Positions 1 through 5,912 of a DNA stretch of 5,912 nt are shown here, in pieces. Source of the DNA: Firmicutes bacterium UBA5496 (GTDB taxonomy: Bacteria > Bacillota > Proteinivoracia > UBA4975); the NCBI GenBank assembly GCA_002427015.1, contig DIPE01000075.1, forward strand, positions 6,986 to 12,897, read 5' to 3'. The notes beneath the pieces are model-generated. The model had not been told where the DNA came from and made no database searches. It saw only the letters and a list, made by a program, of their open reading frames with translations. Position numbers and translations under genes: made by a program. Within the stretch, counting starts at the first letter, position 1. Each line of letters starts with the position of its first letter.

Positions 1-1204
<1,204 letters not shown>

Positions 1205-1233
1205 TGGGGACGATTCCTTATGCCATGCTGGAT

Positions 1234-1256
1234 GGGGGTGGGGAGACCCTGCCCCT
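1234..1256. other. Strong GC-rich hairpin without a T-tract
   Basis: GGGGGTGGGG (1234-1243) can pair with CCCTGCCCCT (1247-1256) around a three-base AGA loop. Seven of the pairs are G-C and three are G-U wobbles. No run of T follows, so it is not a standard intrinsic terminator. A weaker hairpin lies just downstream at 1285-1302 (GCCTTC/GGAGGC arms). The structure sits between the decayed repeat copy and the terminator-like hairpin. It may be a relic of the repeat family or a structured part of the ligA 3' untranslated region. Function unknown. Confidence 0.5.
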
Positions 1257-1349
1257 GCAATCGGATTGGGTGGGAACGGTTTTCGCCTTCGGCCATGGAG
1301 GCAGGAATGGAGCTGCGGCTGTCGAATAATGAGAATAGAGGCTGAAAAA

Positions 1350-1386
1350 GCCGCACACCTGTCACCCAGGTTTTGTGCGGCCTTTT
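1350..1386 (+). terminator. Terminator-like hairpin between ligA and glpP
   Basis: GCCGCACA (1350-1357) pairs with TGTGCGGC (1374-1381). An inner CCTG/CAGG stem sits at 1358-1361 and 1367-1370. The outer stem is followed by CTTTT (1382-1386) and preceded by AAAAA (1345-1349). It would end ligA transcription about 180 bases after the stop codon. It also lies 28 bases before the glpP start codon. GlpP proteins act by preventing termination at hairpins in the leaders of glp genes, so this hairpin may instead, or also, be the GlpP target. The T-run is short, so termination may be leaky. Confidence 0.7.
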
Positions 1387-1414
1387 GCCATAGCCTCAAT
1401 TGGGAGTGAAATAA

Positions 1415-1973
1415 ATGGATTTTCACGCCAGCATTCAACAAAATCCCGTAGTGGCTTCGGTCAGCGATTTGACCCGGATTGCCGCTGCCATTCAGTCTCC
1501 CTGCGGTATTATTTTTCTTCTCAAAGGAGATATTTTTTCAATTCCTGATGCTGTCCGCCGCATTCATGAGGCCGGCAAGGTGGTATATATTCACTTTGAC
1601 CTGGTGGAGGGATTTTCCCGGGAACAGGTAGCCCTGCGCTTTCTTAAGGAAAAGGCTCATCCCGACGGCATCATCACCACTCGGGTCAATTTGATTAAAT
1701 TTGCTAAAGAACTCAATCTCAGCACCATCCAGCGGGTTTTTATGCTGGACTCCTTGTCGGTGGAGACGGCGATAAAATCCGTTAAATCCACCCGTCCCGA
1801 TGCAATCGAGCTGCTGCCGGGCATCATTCCCCGGGTAGTGGCACGGGTATGTCACGAGACCCGGATACCGGTAATTGCCGGCGGACTCATTGAATCCAAA
1901 GAAGATATTATCGCGACGCTAAAGGCAGGAGCGGTGGGTATTTCTACCACCAAGGAAGAACTTTGGTATTTAT

Positions 1974-1975
<2 letters not shown>
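1415..1975 (+). CDS. glpP: Glycerol-3-phosphate-responsive antiterminator GlpP
   Basis: GlpP is a cytoplasmic RNA-binding regulator. In Bacillus subtilis it binds glycerol-3-phosphate and then lets RNA polymerase read through leader terminators of glp genes. This protein has 186 residues, close to the roughly 190 usual for the family. Family motifs are clear along the TIM-barrel-like fold: HFDLVEG (60-66), PDGIITTR (83-90), QRVFMLDS (106-113), AIELLPGIIP (130-139), IPVIAGGLI (151-159) and AGAVGISTT (171-179). The ATG at 1415 is supported by a GGGAGTG ribosome binding site (1402-1408). The glpK ATG lies 15 bases after the stop codon, so the two are almost certainly one transcript. Part of the gene is AT-rich compared with ligA (42% GC at 1501-1560 against 72% at 481-540, counted by eye). 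Identification rests on motif agreement with B. subtilis GlpP recalled from memory. Confidence 0.95.
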
Positions 1976-3493
<1,518 letters not shown>

Positions 3494-3495
3494 AG

Positions 3496-3522
3496 AAAAA
3501 ACCGGCTGTGGCCGGTTTTTTT
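3496..3522. terminator. Intrinsic terminator shared by glpK and the convergent acetyltransferase gene
   Basis: A perfect stem ACCGGC (3501-3506) / GCCGGT (3511-3516) closes a TGTG loop. An A-run (3496-3501) lies on the left and a T-run (3516-3522) on the right. It begins three bases after the glpK stop codon. The opposite strand has the same design, so it can end transcription in both directions. The stop codon of the minus-strand gene (3521-3523) overlaps its edge. Confidence 0.93.
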
Positions 3523-4351
3523 ATGTAAACTTAATGGAGACCGAATCTGCCACTGGCCTAAAGCCAATATCCATGTAGATCTTGTTAGAAGTGGGGTTGG
3601 CTAAATCGGTATAGAGGCAGCAGAATTTGTACTCTTCAGCTAGCAGCTGGCGGCAGAGACTGGCTACACAGCTGGTGGCGTAACCTTTTTTTCGGAAGCG
3701 CCGGGGGGTAAAGACCAGGTTGAGGGCGATGCCGTTGAATGTAGGGCGGGTTTTTTTGATCATGGAAACAGCTTCACCGTCCTCCCAAAGAAAGAAGGCT
3801 TTGCTGTCGATGCCGCTTGCGGCCAATTGCCTTGCTTGTTCCTGGCTGATTTCTGTCAAAGCTTCCCGGCAGAACTCTTGGATCCACTCGCTCAGCAAGT
3901 CCTGGTCGGCGCTATCGGCAAGCCGCAGCAAGCCCGGGGACAGGGGCACAGGGCTGACTACCTCCAGGCGGTAGATGCGCTGTTCCATTTCCACCTGCAG
4001 CGGCAGGCGGGGCCTCCACATCAGGGCAAAGAGCTCAGCTGGCTCTCGGGGGCCGATGACGCCGGAAAGAGGCAGGTTGCGGCGGGAAAGGTATGAAGCT
4101 GCGGCGGCAACTGCCCGCTGCCAGTCTGGCCCCTGGCTGGCCAGGACCAGGTGGCCTGTGGTCATGACCATGACCAAGCGGATTTGCTCTGCATCTGTCA
4201 CGGTGGCCAGAAAAGGCTGCTGGGCGGGGGGCATTGCCAACAGGCCCAGGATAATCCCCAGAGGCAGGCCGTTGATATCTTCTTTTTCAATAAGGAATTG
4301 TTTTACTTGACTGAGAAACTCTTTTGGGCAGCTGTACTCTTGAGTCAGCAT
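3521..4351 (-). CDS. GNAT-family N-acetyltransferase, substrate unknown
   Basis: The C-terminal half is a GNAT (Gcn5-related) domain, which transfers an acetyl group from acetyl-CoA to an amine. The acetyl-CoA pyrophosphate loop is visible as RRFRKKGYATS, with core RKKGYA at residues 220-225. The later motif NPTSNKIYMDIGF (252-264) is the typical Asn...Tyr...GF ending of the fold. The N-terminal half is less conserved and carries SGVIGPREPAE (96-106), as in two-part predicted acetyltransferases of the COG3393 type, a label given from memory. No signal peptide or membrane segment is evident, so it is likely cytoplasmic. I prefer the ATG at 4351 (276 residues) over the in-frame GTG at 4360. The GAGGGGA ribosome binding site runs directly into that GTG but sits about nine bases before the ATG. 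The gene is convergent with glpK and divergent from gatC, so it appears to be a single-gene unit. Confidence 0.88.
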   Translation of the reverse strand: MLTQEYSCPKEFLSQVKQFLIEKEDINGLPLGIILGLLAMPPAQQPFLATVTDAEQIRLVMVMTTGHLVLASQGPDWQRAVAAAASYLSRRNLPLSGVIGPREPAELFALMWRPRLPLQVEMEQRIYRLEVVSPVPLSPGLLRLADSADQDLLSEWIQEFCREALTEISQEQARQLAASGIDSKAFFLWEDGEAVSMIKKTRPTFNGIALNLVFTPRRFRKKGYATSCVASLCRQLLAEEYKFCCLYTDLANPTSNKIYMDIGFRPVADSVSIKFT

Positions 4352-4376
4352 AGGTTTCACTCCCCTCTCTACCGGT

Positions 4377-4405
4377 GTTTTACCATGATTTTACTATAAC
4401 TGCAA
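4377..4405 (-). promoter_or_regulatory. Candidate extended -10 promoter for the acetyltransferase gene
   Basis: Read on the minus strand, a -35-like TTGCAG (4405-4400) is followed after exactly 17 bases by TAAAAC (4382-4377). TGG directly upstream forms an extended -10. Transcription would start near 4370, about 20 bases before the preferred ATG. An alternative -10, TATAGT (4398-4393), has no good -35 partner. Confidence 0.5.
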
Positions 4406-4446
4406 GAATAATCTAGAGTCGGGTTAGAACACTGACTGCTGTTTAG

Positions 4447-4455
4447 TGGTATAAT
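4447..4455 (+). promoter_or_regulatory. Extended -10 promoter for gatCA
   Basis: TGGTATAAT is a perfect -10 hexamer (4450-4455) with the TGn extension. No good -35 box lies at 17 bases; TTAGAA (4424-4429) is a weak match at a spacing of 20. The extended -10 may compensate. The predicted start near 4462 leaves a leader of about 36 bases, too short for a T-box or riboswitch. Confidence 0.7.
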
Positions 4456-4497
4456 CTTCTACAGTAAAGGCAATAGACTCAGGTGGAGGCGGTCATT

Positions 4498-4791
4498 ATG
4501 CTCATATCCCGGGAACAGGTAAAGAAAACAGCGGCTTTGGCCAAATTGGCCCTGGGTGAAGAAGAGCTTGACAAGCTGGCAAACCAGCTTCAGGAGTTCT
4601 TGGACTATATCGATGTATTGCGGGAAATTCCTGCAGGGGAGGTAGAACCAGCGGGGGAGGACAGGGAGTCCTGGCTTTCTGAACGGGAAGATGCCTCTTG
4701 CCTCAGGCAGGAGCAGGTTGTGACCCTTGCTCCTGACAGCATCCAGGGAATGATTAGAGTGCCTAAGGTGATTGCCCATGGAGAAAATTAA
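4498..4791 (+). CDS. gatC: Asp-tRNA(Asn)/Glu-tRNA(Gln) amidotransferase subunit C
   Basis: GatC is the small subunit that holds GatA and GatB together in the complex that converts Glu-tRNA(Gln) to Gln-tRNA(Gln), and Asp-tRNA(Asn) to Asn-tRNA(Asn) where needed. The product is 97 residues, normal for the family. The N-terminal helical part, ISREQVKKTAALAKLALGEEELDKL, shows the usual pattern and is followed by FLDYIDVL. The C-terminus ends with the conserved IRVPKVI signature, which wraps around GatA in known structures. The ATG at 4498 is chosen because AGGTGGAGG (4481-4489) lies eight bases upstream. The earlier GTG at 4483 falls inside that ribosome binding site. The gene is first in its operon, with its own promoter, and overlaps gatA by 14 bases. 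Confidence 0.95.
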   Translation: MLISREQVKKTAALAKLALGEEELDKLANQLQEFLDYIDVLREIPAGEVEPAGEDRESWLSEREDASCLRQEQVVTLAPDSIQGMIRVPKVIAHGEN

Positions 4792-5912
4792 CTTAATGAG
4801 TTTGCGGCAAATGGCAGAGGGCATGGAGTCAGGGAAGCTTAGCTCCCGGGAGCTTACGGAGTATTACCTGGGCCGCAGTGAAAGACTGCAGGGCAAGCTT
4901 AACGCCTATATCACCATAACCCAGGACAGGGCTTTAGAAACCGCCTGCCACGTGGATGAACTGCGTCGGCAAGGCAGGGAACTCAGCACTCTAGCTGGCA
5001 TTCCCATGGCGCTGAAGGATAATATTTCCACCCAGGGGGTGGCTACAACTTGCGCTTCCAAAGTGCTGGCGGGATATATCCCCCCTTATGACGCTACGGC
5101 AGTGAAGAAACTCAAGGACAATCCTCTCTTGGGCAAGGCGAATATGGATGAGTTTGCCATGGGCTCCAGCAGCCTGACCTCTGCCTTCGGACCTGTGGGC
5201 AATCCCTGGGACCTCAAGCGGTCACCGGGGGGATCCAGCGGCGGCTCTGCCGCTTTGGTGGCTGCAGGCTGCGCTCCTTTCAGCCTGGGGTCAGATACCG
5301 GCGGTTCGATTCGGCAGCCGGCGGCTTTTTGCGGGGTTACAGGCTTTAAACCCAGTTACGGACGGGTGTCCCGCAAGGGCCTGCTGCCCCTGGCTTCATC
5401 TTTGGATCAAATCGGCGTCCTCACCAGGTCTGTGGCGGACTGCGCCTTGGTGCTGCAAGCAATCTGCGGCCATGATCCCGGAGATTCCACTTCTGCCCGG
5501 CAGGATGTTCCCGACTTTGTTGCCGCCCTTAAAGCGGATGTCTCAGACCTTGCAATCGGGTTGCCCAGGGAAATATTGGACCGCTGCCCTGACATCAGTA
5601 TCAGCGCCGCGGTGGAGGCGGCTGCCCTGGAGCTGGAGCGGGCGGGGGCAAAGATTCGCTGGGTTTCCATGCCTTATGAGCAGGAGTCTCTGGCCGCTTA
5701 TATGCTGATTGCTACCGTCGAAGCCGCTTCCAGCCTGGCTCGTTATGACGGTGTCGCTTACGGATACAGGCATTTCGCCGCCTCTTTGGAAGAGATGTAC
5801 ACCGGCAGCAGGATCTTTGGGGAAGAGGTCCGCCGCCGCCTGATGCTGGGCGCTTTCAGTCTGAGCGCTGACAGCGGCTGCTCCTGTTATGAGCTGGGCC
5901 AGCAGGCCCGGC
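4778..5912 (+). CDS. gatA: Asp-tRNA(Asn)/Glu-tRNA(Gln) amidotransferase subunit A, truncated by the window edge
   Basis: GatA is the glutaminase subunit. It releases ammonia from glutamine and passes it to GatB for amidation of mischarged tRNA. The frame is open from ATG 4778 to the window end, giving 378 of about 485 codons. The amidase Ser-cisSer-Lys triad is complete: Lys80 (GIPMALKDN), cis-Ser153 (PGGSSGGSAA) and nucleophile Ser177 (GSDTGGSIRQPAAF). NMDEFAMGSS (122-131) and LARYDGVAYGYR are also typical. The start is supported by AAGGTGAT (4765-4772), and translation is probably coupled to gatC through the 14-base overlap. An internal ATG at 4796 is a weaker choice. Two features are odd. 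The KKLKDNPLLGK stretch (110-120) is two residues shorter than the usual KLKxAGAxxLGK. The normally conserved GYYDAYY-type stretch reads DSGCSCY (365-371). The frame has no stop or shift. gatB is expected downstream. Confidence 0.96.
   Translation, partial: MEKINLMSLRQMAEGMESGKLSSRELTEYYLGRSERLQGKLNAYITITQDRALETACHVDELRRQGRELSTLAGIPMALKDNISTQGVATTCASKVLAGYIPPYDATAVKKLKDNPLLGKANMDEFAMGSSSLTSAFGPVGNPWDLKRSPGGSSGGSAALVAAGCAPFSLGSDTGGSIRQPAAFCGVTGFKPSYGRVSRKGLLPLASSLDQIGVLTRSVADCALVLQAICGHDPGDSTSARQDVPDFVAALKADVSDLAIGLPREILDRCPDISISAAVEAAALELERAGAKIRWVSMPYEQESLAAYMLIATVEAASSLARYDGVAYGYRHFAASLEEMYTGSRIFGEEVRRRLMLGAFSLSADSGCSCYELGQQAR

Noticed and set aside
1271..1284. A cre-like (CcpA operator) sequence, TGGGAACGGTTTTC, upstream of glpP
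   Set aside because: It has three mismatches to the TGWNANCGNTNWCA consensus, including the terminal CA, and no promoter was located beside it. Too weak to annotate.
4352..4360. An upstream GTG start for the acetyltransferase (279 residues)
   Set aside because: The GAGGGGA ribosome binding site touches this GTG directly, while the ATG at 4351 is at normal spacing.
4483..4497. An upstream GTG start for gatC (102 residues)
   Set aside because: It lies within the AGGTGGAGG ribosome binding site, and the ATG at 4498 gives the usual GatC start.
4456..4497. A T-box or riboswitch before gatC
   Set aside because: The leader is only about 36 bases and shows no stable structure, too short for either element.
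5407..5773. Open frames on both strands inside gatA
   Set aside because: They overlap the uninterrupted gatA frame, which keeps its full catalytic triad; the other frames have no recognisable features.

Overview
The window looks like ordinary chromosome from a Gram-positive, Clostridia-type Firmicute of moderately high GC content. Three things point there: a GlpP-type glycerol-3-phosphate antiterminator, strong Shine-Dalgarno sites of the AAGGAGGTGA type, and the pairing of ligA with gatCA, which lie close together in many Firmicutes. The genus cannot be named from the sequence alone.

Layout from left to right. (1) 1-1167 (+) is the 3' two thirds or less of ligA, the NAD-dependent DNA ligase; its 5' end lies outside the window. 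(2) 1147-1414 is a non-coding gap. It holds two tandem 29-bp repeats plus a decayed third copy, the first of which supplies the ligA stop codon. It also holds a strong GC-rich hairpin and a terminator-like hairpin just before glpP. (3) 1415-3493 (+) is a tight two-gene operon, glpP-glpK: an RNA-binding antiterminator that senses glycerol-3-phosphate, and the glycerol kinase that makes glycerol-3-phosphate. (4) 3496-3522 is a compact terminator that probably serves both glpK and the convergent gene on the other strand. (5) 3521-4351 (-) is a GNAT-family acetyltransferase of unknown substrate. (6) 4361-4497 is a divergent intergenic region with an extended -10 promoter on each strand. (7) 4498-5912 (+) is gatC followed by an overlapping gatA, which runs off the right edge. 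These are subunits of the Asp-tRNA(Asn)/Glu-tRNA(Gln) amidotransferase, and gatB would be expected next.

The genes fall into three independent functions: DNA replication and repair (ligA), glycerol uptake metabolism with its own feedback regulator (glpPK), and aminoacyl-tRNA amidation (gatCA). The glpPK block and the acetyltransferase sit between ligA and gatCA. I found no convincing undescribed system. The most noteworthy points are the repeat that overlaps the ligA stop codon, a possible GlpP-controlled leader terminator, the absence of both known regulatory residues in the GlpK loop, and two departures from the usual family sequence in gatA.
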